The notes: a model not told the origin generated them from the letters alone. A DNA stretch of 64,000 nucleotides from Gorsachius magnificus (GCA_034008185.1 CM067086.1:37797007-37861006), one strand, 5' to 3'; positions 12,201-25,992 are shown, numbered from the stretch's first letter. Made by a program: numbers and translations.

Positions 12201-13466
12201 TATAAGATATAGCCCTTTATTGTGGATATGCTGACAGATAAGTACCTACAGCAAGGAGAAAGTGGATACATCTGCACTGCATCTTAGAGACTTCACTAAG
12301 GCAGTCCCCAACGTCAGGATCATGTGCCATACAGATGATAAGCCTGTAAGCATGGTCCCAGGCATGGCTAGGGGCTACCTTTCAGAGCAAACAAGACTCC
12401 ATGCACGTGAAAGAGTAATGCTCTAAAAGGCAGCAAGTAGGTGGGTTTCAAAATATATTCTACATATAACTCCTTCTTTCTGTCAGTTGAATGCTGTGTA
12501 GGTACACCTTGGTGTGCCTAATTTTTCCATCTGGGACAAAAAAAAATTACATCGGCATAATTTGTCCCCAGCGGCTTGTGTTGTCTTAATAATAACAACC
12601 AAGTTGTCCAATTTTTTTTTCCCCTAGCTGCTGTGATGTATTTCAGCACTGCAGTCACCCTTGTATTAAACAATTTTAAATTTGATACAATTTCCTTTCG
12701 GAATTGGTAGTATCTGTAAAACAGCGATGGTAATTTATCTTCCTCATTACTTGGTGACTTAAATTAAAACTGGATTTCCTCCTAGAAGTAATGAAGTAAA
12801 TTTTCAACACACAGCACTTAGACTCCAAATTTCCACTTCTGAAACTCTTGTGCACTCTAGTGGGGGGAATATCAAATGTTTTGACAGCACCGCAGACAGC
12901 CTGATTGACTCGTGCCAATCAGAAAAAAGCGTCAGGCTGCTTCAAGTGATTGCTGTTGCTGTCAGCTCAACAGTGAAACAGACTGTAACACAAAGGTAAA
13001 ACTCAACATCGAGCTATGTGCTGGACTCCTGGACTGTACTTCTTTGATTTCATATCTTATATTGTGAAATTAGACTTGAAATTATTAACTGACACTCTCT
13101 GAAGACACTTAAACAGTTAACTTTAGAAATGTGAGCTGCCTCATTTATCTCAATCAGGGACTTGATAGATTGTTTACTAGCCAATTTTTTTGTTGTTGTT
13201 GTTGTCCAGCTGGTATAAGCATCAATGACAAGTAAGCACATTTTATTTCTCTCAGCTGCAAGAGTCCAAGTGCATAACCTTTGCCAAGCCCCCTTTATAT
13301 GAATGATAAACAGAAGATTCTGGCACAATTCACAATTACGTATGACTACATTTCTTCAATCTTTAAGTTTGGGCAGCAAAAATGTTTGGACAGCCGAGAA
13401 AGTTCGCACCAAACTGTGGTTTAATTAAGACTTGGTAGTCATTTATTCTCAGTAGTTTCTACGTAT
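9284..13466. other. AT-rich non-coding DNA
   Basis: No gene is supported. A local rise in GC at about 10,310-10,480 and again at 10,590-10,700 has no recognised repeat or coding pattern. On the minus strand at 11,643-11,783 an open stretch of about 46 codons preceded by AG looks exon-like but has a weak pyrimidine tract and no known domain. The rest is AT-rich with short homopolymers. Confidence 0.5.
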
Positions 13467-13926
13467 AATCACAGAATGGTTGAGATTGGAAGGGCACCTG
13501 GAGATCCTGTAGTCCAACGCAATTGGCTCAACCAGCACCAGCTATATCAGGTTGCCTGTTCAGCTCAGTTTTGAACATCTCCAAGGATGGAGACTTCACA
13601 ACCTCTCTGGGCAACCTGTTCCAGCATTTGGCCACTCTTACAGAATTTTGCCCTATGTTTAAATGGAATTTCCTGTGTTTCAGTTTGTGCTCATTGCCTC
13701 TTGTCCTTTCACTGTGTACCACTGAGAAGAATCTGGCTGCGTAATTTTTTCCCAGTCCTTTCAGGTACTTAAACACATTGATAAGCATGTCAGCCCCCAT
13801 CCCACCATCCCATCCCCCCCACCCCCTACCCTGAGATGTCTTCTCTCCCAGTTAAAAAAATCCCACTTCTTTCAGCCTCTCCTTATGTGACGGTTGCTCC
13901 AATCCCCTAATCATCTTAGCTGCTCT
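13467..13926 (-). mobile_element. CR1 LINE 3' end, older copy
   Basis: It starts at the left with AATCACAGAATGG, the reverse of the CR1 3' terminus, followed by GATTGGAAGGG and the CCAACGC block. The minus-strand frame reads through CR1 ORF2 tail residues such as [20 protein letters not shown] and LEMFKTELN. Towards the 5' side a C-rich expansion (about 13,796-13,832) interrupts the copy, after which further CR1 text follows to about 13,926. It is 5' truncated and visibly diverged. Confidence 0.92.
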
Positions 13927-16900
13927 ATGTGTATATGCTTTCTTGAGCAATGCCTCTGCCTTTATTTCTTACAGCAGCTGTTAATTTTTTCACCAGAACT
14001 TTTGAAGAGAAAGGTGGTGCTCTCAGTCAATAAATCATTTGTGTGGCCAAAAATGGTTCAAGGCATTGGTTTCACACAGCCTGCATCTCTATTAATTTTG
14101 GACTATTTTCACAAAGGATTGACCCTTAAGTAAAAAGCCTGTATGAATTATTTATTTCTGTACTTTCAGAGGAAGTTGAGATGGAATATTGGCATGTTGT
14201 AAATAATGGAGAATTGCATCTAAGTATAGAATTCATGTAATTTCTGTTGTAGGAACAGAAAAATGCCCTAGAAGATTCTGATGTATAACTTGTGAGATTT
14301 AATTACACAAAAAATAACTCCTAATTTGAAAGGAATTTTTTCAAATCTTTAGCCTTCTGAAGCACGGATATCTCTTTCTTATATTTAGTCACATGCAAAG
14401 TCACAGCCATTACTTATGCTCAAGAAGTGCACTGCATCAGAAAGGAACTTCTGCTTCAAAACTATATAGATAATTTGAACTGTGTCATAGCAGCTTCCAA
14501 GGACTTATTTTGCTTTTGAGCTGAAACTTGTATTACCTTTTTGTCCGTTTGTTTAAGTAAAGGTAGTTCACTTGTTTTAAAAGTATTTGGAATTTTTTTA
14601 ACACCTCACACACCACTGAACCTTAAAAGTATTCAGGGTTGAACCATTTCTTCCTCTTCAGTACTATTTTCAATAGCTTTTACAGACAGTGTTCCATCGG
14701 AAATTCTACTTCTGCAAAGATAACTATCATTGAACATTTTGAAAGATACTTTCCAATCCAATTGGTGTGAGCAAGTAGCCTGTCATTACCTGACATTTCT
14801 TTCTCCTGTTTCATAAAGCCTTTGTTATAATTTTCTTACAAAAATAAAATCCCACTGAAATGCTTTGAAAGCAAATTCTTACCAGCATATGGTTTTGAAG
14901 TTCAAATGAGTTAATTAACAAAAGCTTAACTTTATTTAATTTGGAATAAAGATAATGGCATATAATACAATTCTGAAATAACTTTCATAGTCACTCCATT
15001 AGACTGGCTTTCTTTTTCAAATATTTTGATTCTACTTTGTATTGAAATATTAGAATTTCACACTTGTATTTTTTTGTAATCAGTATGTGTATTCTTTAGC
15101 TGTTTTTCCTAAATTCCTTATGTAATCTTTATGCTGATGAACACTTTTTCTTACTGACTATCAAGAAGTTATTTAAATTGAACTTCCCTGGCAGCAAAGC
15201 ATGGCTTTTTGTCTTGTTGGCAGGCAACAATACCTGTCATAAAATTCTAGTATCAAATATAACTGCTCATTTGAGAGGTAAGATCTAACCAGGTTTTATT
15301 CTGAAACGGGGGATGGATGGAAACATCTCAGGTATTCATAGTGCAAACACTGATCACCATAAACAGTGCTATGTTTTATGTTGTGTTTAACCAATGAAGT
15401 CTACAGGTGCTAATGAATAAAATAGCACCTAGAAAACAGTGCCAGGTCTGGAAACAAAGAACTGAATCTGCTAAGGAGTGATCCTCCTGCCCTATTTCTT
15501 GCTCTGAAAAGTCAAGCATACCAAAGAGTCACCACATCCCATGGGAAGTGTTGAAGGGATAGTGTTCAAAGGAAGATGAACACGAAGGATTCCAGAGCCA
15601 AAGGAAGTCCTCTGTAGCTGTACTGAGTTCCTGTCTACGTGCATCTTGGTGCACCACTTGTTGAAGATAGTGAGAGCCTATAAGACACATCAAATATATC
15701 TACTGTGGGATGCAAGACTGTTTGCAAGCACTGTTTGCACAAAGGTCATGGTGTAAGAATTGAAATGAACCCCCTGTTCACCTTCCTCTGTTCACCACAT
15801 TGTCTCTCCTCTTCATAACCTCCTGCAAGTGTACCTTCAAACAGTGGGCCTCAATGGGCTTTCATTACAATTAATAATGTGCCATTGTTGGCAAGGCTCT
15901 AAAATTGGCTCCTGCTTTGCTATGAGATAGGAAGGCTTTATCCATACAGGAGAATTACCATGACAGAGAACGGTATCTTTGAGGAACATGACAGTATAGT
16001 TAGAGCATTTCATTTCCTTCCCTCATACATATAGTTCAGACTGACAACCATTCAGACCAAGGAGGGTGAAAACTTGGCTCCTGACTATTCATTTACAGGA
16101 ACTTGTTCTATTCCCCTTCATACTATTTTAGCTTCTTAGCTGTAATGAAACCCCATCCTGGGTAAGGAGAGGAGAGTTGTCAGTAATAACATAACTTAAA
16201 GAAGAGGAAGGAGAAGAAAAAGAAAAAAACTGAAGCAGAAACGCCAGCAATAGCAGATTATCTGCTGGCTATGTATCCTCTATCTGGATTTGATTTAGAA
16301 AGGAAAAAAGCATGAAAACTAATAATCCTTTAATCTAAGGTTTCTAAGAATCACTAAGAGTAAGACGTTTTCAATTCTTTGCCTCATTGGCAAATATACA
16401 AGCATATTTAATAGGTACTTTTTATATGGATTCTGTAGTAAGTTATAGTGATGTAGATTTGGAGGAACATCAATGTTGCACCACTGCACTAACGTTACAA
16501 CTGAAAATAGAATGGGGACTCTTTATGTAGACCCACAATAGCCTAGTTTAACTCCATGAATACTACAACCAGTATTTCTTTCTTTTCACACACATAGTTA
16601 CAAAAATAATTTCATTTTTCTTTAATTTTATTAATTTTGACATTACTACTAGAAGTACAGTGTAGCTCAAGTTGTATTCTTATATTGAAAGACTGTTGTG
16701 TAATAACCAAATTGTCCTTGAAGAATGAGTGGAATAATCATTCCAATGATTATCTTTAACTGCTGTGAAATGGACCTGCTGGTTTTTGGAAATGAAATTC
16801 TTGAGGTAATTAAATAAATAATTTGGTTTCCAGTGTGCTATGTAACTCTCAAGGCAAGAAGCAATGCTAATAGGAAAGGCAAACCCACATCTACTAGAAA

Positions 16901-19900
16901 TAGTTGGTTAAAATAAAAATCTACATTTATCTGAAAGATATTTTGAGCTCCTATGCATGAAGGCCAGATAATATTTCCCCATTTTTCCATTTCCCCAGGA
17001 AAATTCAAGTTTTTAATCCTAGTAAAAAAAAAATCTTTTAAAGTTCAGTGATTTTTTTTCTTTTGCTTCTGTTAAGGCTCATTAAGTTGGCCCCCCAGTC
17101 TCTGGGAATATTATACAGCATAAAAGAGAAATTAGAACAGGTCATGATTTGGCTTCAGTATGACATGTTTACTTTGAATCATGGTAAACAGAGACCAACC
17201 ACTGTGATATGTTCTTTGTCTATGTCCTTTTGTCTTCTTGATCTTCCAGCTCCATATATTTGGCTTTTCCTCTATGAGAGGATCTAAGCAATGTGTGGTA
17301 GACTTCTTGCATATCAGCTCCGTACTGAAGATATTTTCTCAGCAGGGAACTATTCCTGCTCTTCTTCAGACTCCTATATACCATTCAGCTTGTATAAAAG
17401 AATGGCAATATAACAAAGAATCAGCTCTTAAGTCTTTTGATGTAGATAAACAGATATAGAGGTGAGTAGATACGGATAAAATAAAAAATGGTGCTGACTT
17501 GCACGTTGCATATGGTTCAAATCAGACCCATGAGATTAAATGAAGGCTGCTGCACTTTTCCAAAAAAAAAAAAAACCAACCAAAAAACAATTACTATTCC
17601 TCTGAACTCTGGTTTAGGCTGAGATCAGACCATGAAATTTTAATGGACTCCTGGGACATATTCCCAACTTGATCCAAAGCCAATAGGTACTACAACATCT
17701 GTAAAAAACCCTCCCTGTGGGATTACAGACCTATTTTTAAGTGTAAGTATATCAGGTCTATTTTCAAAACTGTTGAGTTTTGTCCATGAGTTCTTGTATG
17801 CAGGATTAAAAAAAAAAAAAAAAAGAAAGAAAGAAAATAGGATGGTCTTGTTCAATGTGAGAGAAATATTCATGTTAAAATTGCCAGACTGTGAGGCAGA
17901 ATGGAGCAAAGAAAGCCTTTTGCTTACTTTTACCATTCGACAGAGTTCATTACCATATGCTCTGAATTAACAGTGTTATTGATGAGGTTTATTTTGGTGT
18001 AATAAAAGGATAGTTTTGGAACTTCAGAATGCAGGAAAAATATGATTAATATGAGTAATTACATTTTATTCAGGTTAATTATTTTAACCTTGCTTGAGTC
18101 TGTCTGAAAAATATAGGTAATAGTAAGCTGACACCAAAAAGAAAATTCTCAAGGAATGTAGGAGTTGAGGAAATATAAGAAGTTTTGACCACTATGATAA
18201 ACTATTTTCTGCAAAGGTAAGTTTTTGGGTACAAAAAATCTCCATTCAGGCTTCTGGTTATTGGTCCATTCTTTGCTTATATACTTTTTGTTTTGATTTG
18301 TAACCTGAAACAGGGACTGGATATTTGCAGAAAAGAGGCATTAGACATTATGGACTATTTCTGTTGTGTTTTCCAAACTTAAAAATTGGAGCTGTTAATC
18401 AGATTACTTAAACGAACCAGAACACTGCTCCAAAACACATATGTGAACATGGTTGAAGTATTTCCTCTTGCAAATAAGATTCACATGTTTGGACTGATTC
18501 ATGTCCTTGTAAAAAGGACTGCTGCCCTTCGAACTCAATGAAATACTTTTGCCTAACTAACTTTTCAAAGATTTGACTATTTCTCAATACCTGATTTCCA
18601 TGAGCAACATTCCACATTTGTTTCAATCTCTTGAAGATTTGTGATTGCTAGCTGATCTGCTTTTCATCATAAGCTTTAATCAATGCATCTCATCAGCTGG
18701 AGAAAGAAAAAAAGGATCTCTTAGGACAAATTAAGGATCTCAGAACTTCAGTGTCCAATTGAGTTCATAATTTCAGACAATGTAAAGTTCCCCTGAGAAA
18801 TTTCAGCTCAGAATATTGCGCTATGACACAAAAGATAACTTTTCCATCCAACCAACTACTATTAAAACAAGACAGAAATCATTTATGTTCTGGTAATTGA
18901 CTCTTCCACAATCAATGATAGGAGTGATGGACTGTATGAACAAGCTGTAACTGCATAGAGTCATCAAGTAATCACTGATTGCAGTTGAAAGATGGAAAAG
19001 CAATCCAATTAGCTTCAGAGAAGTTAAACATTAAAGTTTGTATTAACAGATTCTTTAGCCAATGGAGAAAGTGTAGCAGCATTCTTAGGCAGTAGCTTAA
19101 GAGGTTCCTGTGTCAGAACTTAGAAAGTGATTATTATAAAAATGAGAAAGAAATTATCATGGAGAAAATCTATGTGCACCCTCACTGTGTGCCAGGCTAC
19201 CACTAATAGCAAGTGCTTCAAACCAGAAAGTTGTTAACACTGTTAAATTGAAAGAATGTGTCCTAGGAACATGGGAGTGACACATGTGACCCCATCCTGG
19301 TAGACCCACTGTGCATGCCTGTATAACATTTCAGTCAGAGCACACATCAGGAAATGGGCATAAGATCTTTGTTCATCCTATCCCAAATTCGCATTGCAGG
19401 GACCACAGCAGGGATACATGTACTTCATGCCTCACTACAGCCATAAGTAGGTGGCATCATTTTTTGCCAAAAATGACTCCGGAAGCTGGGGAAGGTTCTC
19501 AGCAGGAGCAGGGCAGTGGTGCAGAGAAGTGATGTAGCAGACAAGTAATGTAGCATTAGGAATAGAATTGTTCTGGTACTCCTCATCGTAAGCATTCAAG
19601 AGTCATGACTAAGGCCACGTAGAAATCATGAGAAGGCATAAAATAATCAGATACAAACAAACAAGCAGGCAGTTTGTAGTAGCGGATAGAATTTTAATTA
19701 GCCCCCTGCCTGGGAATCTTTCAGGTTCACTGAGGTCATGTACTCTAGCTTATCTTGGCAGCTGCAGAAACTAGAAACACTTTTTAAAATGAAAGCTTAT
19801 GTATTCATATAGGCAGCAACTGCCTCGATAGGTTCAACCTTAAGTCGTACGCAAACACTACAAAACTTTGCAAGGAATACTAACGCTATTTTTCTTACTC

Positions 19901-22778
19901 TAGTATTTCCTTTGTTCAGTATTGAAGAAAAACACTACAGCTTTTCTCTTTCTTTCCCCATAGCTGATATTGTCAAAGAATGTCCTTTCATCATAAAAAT
20001 GAGTGGCAATTGCCTTTATAAATGAGCTTTCTGCATAACTCTACCTGTCTCTGTCCTCCACAGGCAGATTCCTTCAGGCATCTCTCTCCTGGGTGTGAAA
20101 GAAGCAGCATTTGCTTCTGTCTCTCTAAATACTGTATTCTAAAAGTACAAAGGGCTGCTGAACCACGTGTTTCTGGGAATCCTTCTCCTTAGGTTAGCTT
20201 AAAATGTACAATAAATAAAGAAAATATAGTAGTTTATTTCTCTAGATGCAGATGAAAACGTGGCTGGAAACTGTGGAAAAGTTACTTGCTTTCCTGTTGT
20301 TTTTTTTTTTATAATTTCATTACACTGTTTTGTTATTTTCAAGCGTCCACATACTCTAATGAAAAAAATGAGGTAGCACCAAATCACTGTGTTTCTGTAT
20401 TGTATAACTCTTTACGCACTTCTCAGTGATATCTGTAGTGGTATTTATGTATCACACATTAGATAAACAGATCCTTCAATTTTCAATATGTAATACTTCT
20501 GCTAGGCCACAGCTACCATCACAAAATGGGGAAACCTGTTTCTAGGGATCTGTACTGCATAGCAGTGTTTTCGACCCCAAAAAAATCCCAGGAAAAGTGA
20601 AAACAAATTTTCCCAGCACTTTGCAAATGGATGATGATTTCAACAAATGGGAAGAATGATACAGGAAAAAGAACTAAAAATATTCAAATCTCTATTAACC
20701 CCTCTCTCCCTTTACTAAAGTGTATTACCGACACTTTGAGTCCTTTTTTTTTATGTTACTGCTTATTTAAGTGTGTTTCTGTCTTCTTTTGCTGTATTCT
20801 ATAAATTTAAGTTCTATAAATGATGCACCCTTTTTTTGGATGTGTAGATAAATCAAGTCTGAGCACTTTACCACCAATTTCAGATGAGATTTCAGGCTGT
20901 GATTAACAACCTACTTGCTGGCTCTGAAAGTGAGCAATGTGTAGGATTGATCAGCCCTTTTTTTGTCATCTGCTGTTCTTTACTCCTTGCTGCTAGTAAT
21001 CACTTTGGCTAGTTACTCACTCATTGCAGGCTATAACTCTGTAATTTCAGTTCTCTGGCAGAAATATCACCATATGGACCATATCCATGTAGTCCTTGCT
21101 TTAAGAGGGACTCACTGCCAGTGAAATTTTGTTGATCCTGCGTTGACTAGAACCTCCAAGATTAAAATGACACTCCTCATCTGTGACAGATGGGTTGACC
21201 AGGCATTTCATAATAGAAATAGAACTCTAATTCCCTCAAATTTATTCTTTCTTTCTTGCCTGTCTGCCTGTCTTCCATCTTTTTTCAGGTAATTAAGAGT
21301 ATTTAGGACTAACACTTTGATGCAAGTTTATGCTGGATGGAAACGATCTACACATAATTCTCACACCTATACCTATCTATAATATCCAATATTTAAAAAA
21401 AAGTTTTTCTTGATTTCCTTGCGATTAATATAATCTTTTCATCGGTAGCTTCCTTAATAATAAATATAATGGTGCATATCATGACACCAGTAAATTTCAT
21501 TGTGAAAAGCAAGTCAAAATTCCTTGGAGCAAAGAAAGTTCAGGACAAAGCCCAATAATATAGTTTTGGACATGAAAACCTTGGTGCAGATAACAAACGG
21601 TCTCCTGTAGCAAAGCGTCAGGTGCTGCTCTTCCTTTCTTCCCTTTCAGAGTAGCTGTTCCATAGGAGCTGCATCTCTTCCACTGCTGTGCATTTTGCTT
21701 GCATTCACTCCGTACTCAAGGTGTTGTTCTGAGCAGATTCAGTTAGCTCTACTGTACATTGCCTCATTAAAATGACAGTGCAATATTAATTTTTTTAGTG
21801 CCTTGCAAGCAGATTGTCTTTTGAGGGAGGTGTTTCATCTCACTTTATATTTAGTTAAGACCATCTTATACAAGGGCAAATATTTGATTAAATGTGTTGT
21901 TGACCAGTATTTGTTAGTTTTCAGCAAAACTAAAACTAACTTTTAGCAAAACTAAAACTAACTTTTCTTTATTAAGTGATTTAATGTGCACATGGAAGCA
22001 AGAAATTCAGTACAAAGGAGTAAAAATATTGGATAAACCCATTTTTTGCCAAGTCCCAGTCACTTTATAAACTGAAATTTTTACAATGCTGTAGGCCTGG
22101 ACTGGCTAGGTGCCTTTTACTTTTTTTGCTGTAGATAACTGAATTCAGTGTCTGTACACTGCCATTTCTACAGTATCATTTATAACAGAACTTGTATTGA
22201 ATCAGGCAGGGCTAGGCCCATATTAAGTGGTTGAGGTGCAACACTGGCTTTAAAAGTATGTTTGCAGAAGACTGTTTGCAGAATAATGAAATGATTTTGG
22301 TAAATAATCAGGAGGCATCCTATTTTATGGTAACTGCACTTGAACATTATGGGGAGCCATTTACAAACCATAAATAATTTTTTCTCAGCATTTCCATTAG
22401 AAATCACTATATTCAAGTGTTTATGCCTGGTCATAAAAATACACAACAGGCTTGAAACACAAGGTTACATCATGAAAATGGATTTATTATTACCTGGTGG
22501 AAGTAGTTTTATAAATCAGCTTTCTACAACCTTGCAACAGAAAACTAATTTGAAAATTGATTAGACCATGCTGCAGATTATTTTTGAGCAAGCAGATTAA
22601 TTCACTTTAAGAAGAGCCAATAATTTCATGCTAGATTTTTATTTTTTGACTCAACTGCACAAAGAACACAGAATTCCTGCAGAATTAACAGCATTACTCT
22701 CATCAGTCAAGCTTAGATACTCAAAAGCACTAAGGATATCAGTGGAAGTCAGTCACCTAAAAATCTTTAAGGATATGA
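13927..22778. other. Long AT-rich non-coding stretch
   Basis: Nearly 9 kb holds no recognised repeat family and no convincing exon. Noted items are an A-rich GAAA block (about 17,808-17,836), a purine-rich patch (about 16,200-16,232), pyrimidine-rich text at 21,232-21,290 and a short tandem duplication at 21,923-21,966. Open frames are all under 100 codons and featureless. Confidence 0.55.
21923..21966. repeat. 22-bp perfect tandem duplication with an inverted partner
   Basis: Two perfect copies of a 22-base unit (21,923-21,944 and 21,945-21,966) lie head to tail. Just upstream, GTTAGTTTT at 21,913-21,921 is the reverse complement of AAAACTAAC, which occurs once in each unit, so two alternative 9-bp hairpins are possible. 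This is the kind of duplication left by replication slippage. Confidence 0.85.
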
Positions 22779-22955
22779 ATAGAGTAGAATAGAATACAGT
22801 AGAATATTTCAGTTGGAAGGGACCTACAATGATCATCTAGCCGAACTGCCTGACCACTTCAGGGCTGATGAAAAATTAAAGCAGGTTATTAAGGGTATTG
22901 TCCAAAGGCCTCAACACTGACAGGCTTGGGGAATTGAGCCCCAGTGGTCTTAAGA
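22779..22955 (-). mobile_element. CR1 LINE 3' terminal fragment
   Basis: It opens with TAGAGTAGAATAGAATACAG, a simple-repeat form of the CR1 3' terminus in reverse, then TTTCAGTTGGAAGGGACCTA, ATGATCATCTAG and CTGCCTGACCACTTCAGGGC, matching a well-known CR1 3' tail in birds. It ends near GACAGGCTTGGGG. Only about 180 bases of the element remain. It lies about 250 bases from the next CR1, in the same orientation. Confidence 0.9.
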
Positions 22956-23202
22956 TACTTCAGAGGCAAGTGTAGATTACACAAAGGAAACTAAAGACAA
23001 AGCTATTGTGCAGAAAGCAGGATTTTGAGCATGGTGAGTTTTGCTGCTGTATCCTTAGCTATGTGAAAATGCAGATATCATAGCTTTTTAAAAGCCCATG
23101 TATTATAGTTTTAATATATAAATATTACAAATGACTGGGTTCCTGAAGTGTCCTTTATAGAAGTATTTATCAGACATGATGTCTGTTGAAGCTGGGAATC
23201 AC

Positions 23203-24195
23203 AGAATCATAGAATAGTTTAGATTGGAAGGGAACTTTAAAGGTCATCTAGTCCAACACCCCCCTGAAATGAGCAGGGACATCTTCATCTAGATCAGGTT
23301 CCTCAGAGCCCCATCCAACCTCACCTTGAATCAGGGGTGGGGAATGTTTCCAGGGGTAGGGAATCTACCACCATTCTGAGCAACCTCTTCCAGTGTTTCT
23401 CCACCCTCCCTGTAAAAAATTCTTTCCTTATACCTAGAGTCTGAATCTACCCGTTTTTAGTTTAAAACCATCACCCCCTGTCCTATCGCTACATGTCCTA
23501 CAAAAAGTCTGTCCCCATCTTTCTTATAGCCCTCCTTAAGTACTGAAAGGATGCAATAAGGTCTCCCTGGAGCCTTCTCTTCTCCAGGCTGACCAACCCC
23601 AACTCTCTCAGCCTTTCCTCATAGGAGAGGTGTTCCATCCCTCTGATCATCATTGTGGCCCTCCTCCAGACCTGCTCCAAAAGGTCCATGTCTTTCCTGT
23701 ACTGAGGGCTCCAGAGCTGGAGGGTTGACCCCCCAGGTGGGGTCTCACCAGAGGGGAGAGGAGGGGCAGAATCACCTCCCTTGACCTGCTGGCCACACTG
23801 CTTTTGATGCAGCCCAGGATACGGTTGTCTTTCTGGACTGCAAGCTCACATTGTCGGCTCATGTCCAGCTTTTCATCCACCAGTACCCCCAAGTCCTTCT
23901 CTGCAGAGCTGCTCTCAAGCCCTTCATCCCCCAGCCTGTATTGATAATGGGAGTTGCCCCAGCCCAGGTGCAGGACCCTGCACTTGGCCTTGTTAAACCT
24001 CATGAGGTTCACATGGGTCCACTTTTTAAGGCTTGTCCAGGTCCTTCTGGATGGCATCCCATCCCTCAGGCATGTCAACCACACCACTCAGCTTGGTGGT
24101 GTCTGCAAATTTGCTGAGGGTGCACTTGATCCCACTGTCTATGTCACTGAGGAATATATCAAATAGTCCAGGTCCCAATATGGACCCTTGAGGGA
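23203..24195 (-). mobile_element. CR1 LINE copy A of a near-identical inverted pair
   Basis: Read on the minus strand this CR1 runs from the RT region with the CR1 equivalents of the PQGSILGP and LSKFADDTKL motifs (here the second reads [14 protein letters not shown], so the catalytic FADD is degraded) through [36 protein letters not shown] sequence and the 3' region, to the ATTCTATGATTCT end at 23,203. The reading frame shifts at about 23,715-23,740, so it is dead. Positions 23,203-24,077 are matched without gaps by 35,947-36,821 on the other strand, with one mismatch seen by eye (23,247 against 36,777). Copy A continues about 118 bases further at its 5' side. The 3' region has an unusual block near 23,330-23,365 in which two GGGGT-type motifs are duplicated, also shared with the partner. 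Confidence 0.95.
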
Positions 24196-25771
24196 TAAAA
24201 TTGCATAGCAGATCTATTCTTGCAACAGGCTATTTCATGTTAAAAACATTCTGAATGACTTAGCAATAATGCAGCAATGTTTAGTATATTAAAATCATTA
24301 CCTGAATGGCTGACAGCAGAGAGGTCTTGAAATTGTATGTACAAAGGATGACATTTACTATATTTACACAAACCAGCCAAAATCCATTTCCTTGTAAAGC
24401 TCAGTTGTTAAAAAAAATTAAAATTTCAATGATAACTTTATGTTAAAACTGTTGGAGAATTCTTAGTGAAATATGAAGCTGAAGGCCAAAGTCAGTCTTT
24501 TGTAAAAGTATTGGAAGAAAATGCGTCACTACTATCTAGCAGAACATTCTATATTTAACCCTGCAATGAAAACTAGCACAATGGGATTTTGAGGATAAAC
24601 TTGGAGTTTTACCACTATTTCTTTAATAGCATTTTGCATGCTATTAGCACAATTTAGAATAGTAAATACATTTTGCAGCAGAGAAACAATCATGTGAAAG
24701 TACAGCCTGTGCAAGTCAACACAGAGGATGAGCAGTTCTGTTGTAACCTGTAATACAAATATTTACCAAGGTGCATCAACTTAACTGGTACCTTGCCAGA
24801 GCTGTTAGGCAGTCGTGTAACTTAAAACCATGGGTGTACTTAGAAAGATTGTAAATATTTTGTAAAGTATTCATCCTGTTCTAAAATTTTATATTACTTT
24901 CTAAGGCCCCAGCTTCTGCTGATCACATGTGTTGCAGTAACGTGTCACTTCATTCTGCTTTGTCTTCTTCAGCCTCCCTGACCTCCAGGCTTTCTTTCAG
25001 GTCTTTCTAGGCACTTCAGCTTTTTTTCTAAGCAATAGTCATCAGAAATTTCCTTTTACTGCTTGCATTCTAAAGTCTCTCTGCATCATGGACTACTGTG
25101 GCTCTAAGGGCTGTATACTTGTATTTTATGTGTCATATCGTTAAGAAAAAGTTTTCTACATAATGTACCTTCACATGGTAGTATCTATGAGGCAAAGTCT
25201 CTTGACTGTTAAGTTACAGATGACCAGCTGTCCAGAACTACATCTGTGGGAAAAAGAAAATCCACTACATTAAATTGAGAATTCAGTAACTTTTCCAGAA
25301 CTAGAATGTTCAGTAATAAATAATGCTTATTTAGCATGTTTTTCTAAACACACGTTAACTCAGCCACCCAAGTATTCTTAAATTGGTTGAAGATACAGAC
25401 CCAGCCAGCAACTTGAAGTAAGTACAGACTGGTAAAAATTGCAGTGTTAGTGAGATCAAAGCCCCTTCACACTGGTATATTCCTGACTTAGTAGAAAGAA
25501 CCCATAACATTTCTCTTCAGTGAAAAAATAACATGAATAGTAAGAAAAGAAGCACTAAAATAATAATTGGAGATGGAATTGTTCATGACTAACCATTTCT
25601 AACTCTATGTCACAGCCAAGAATACATGGGTCTTCAGTTACTTTTTACACAGATTGTCTTTGAAACCATTTCAGTGTTTTGTTTAATTTTTACCTAAAAC
25701 TATAAACAAAATGGGAATTCTGTGAGAAATTTTGATTTTTTACTATTTGGTTAATTAAGACCAGAAGTTCT
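24196..25771. other. AT-rich non-coding DNA, no feature seen
   Basis: No gene, repeat family or RNA gene is recognised between the CR1 copy and the A tract that precedes the CpG-rich island. Confidence 0.55.
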
Positions 25772-25796
25772 AAAAAAAAAAAAAAAAAAAAAAAAA
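25772..25796 (+). repeat. A25 homopolymer
   Basis: Twenty-five consecutive A bases. No AATAAA lies just upstream, and CR1 elements do not end in poly(A), so it is not obviously a retrocopy tail. It directly borders the CpG-rich island. Confidence 0.9.
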
Positions 25797-25992
25797 GTGA
25801 ATTTTCCTCATTTTTTGAAGGAATAGAACCGCTTTCCGTAACTGCCGGAGCTTTCACCCCTTGCTGCGTGCTCAACAGCTGTGTAAGCTCAGAGGAGTTA
25901 AGCAAGGCTTGCTTAGCCGAATTTTGGTACTGAGTGTTGGTTTTAAAAAGATAGAACGATTACATGAGGATAAGCCCAGAGATTGTTCAAGA

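Noticed and set aside
12180..12425. Possible processed pseudogene (peptide like PFIVDMLTDKYLQQGESGYI)
   Set aside because: I cannot place the peptide in a family, stops follow quickly in the frame, and there is no A tail or duplication.
23498..24117. Open frames on the strand opposite to CR1 ORF2
   Set aside because: They mirror the CR1 coding strand and occur identically at the partner copy (35,850-36,173), so they are antisense shadows.
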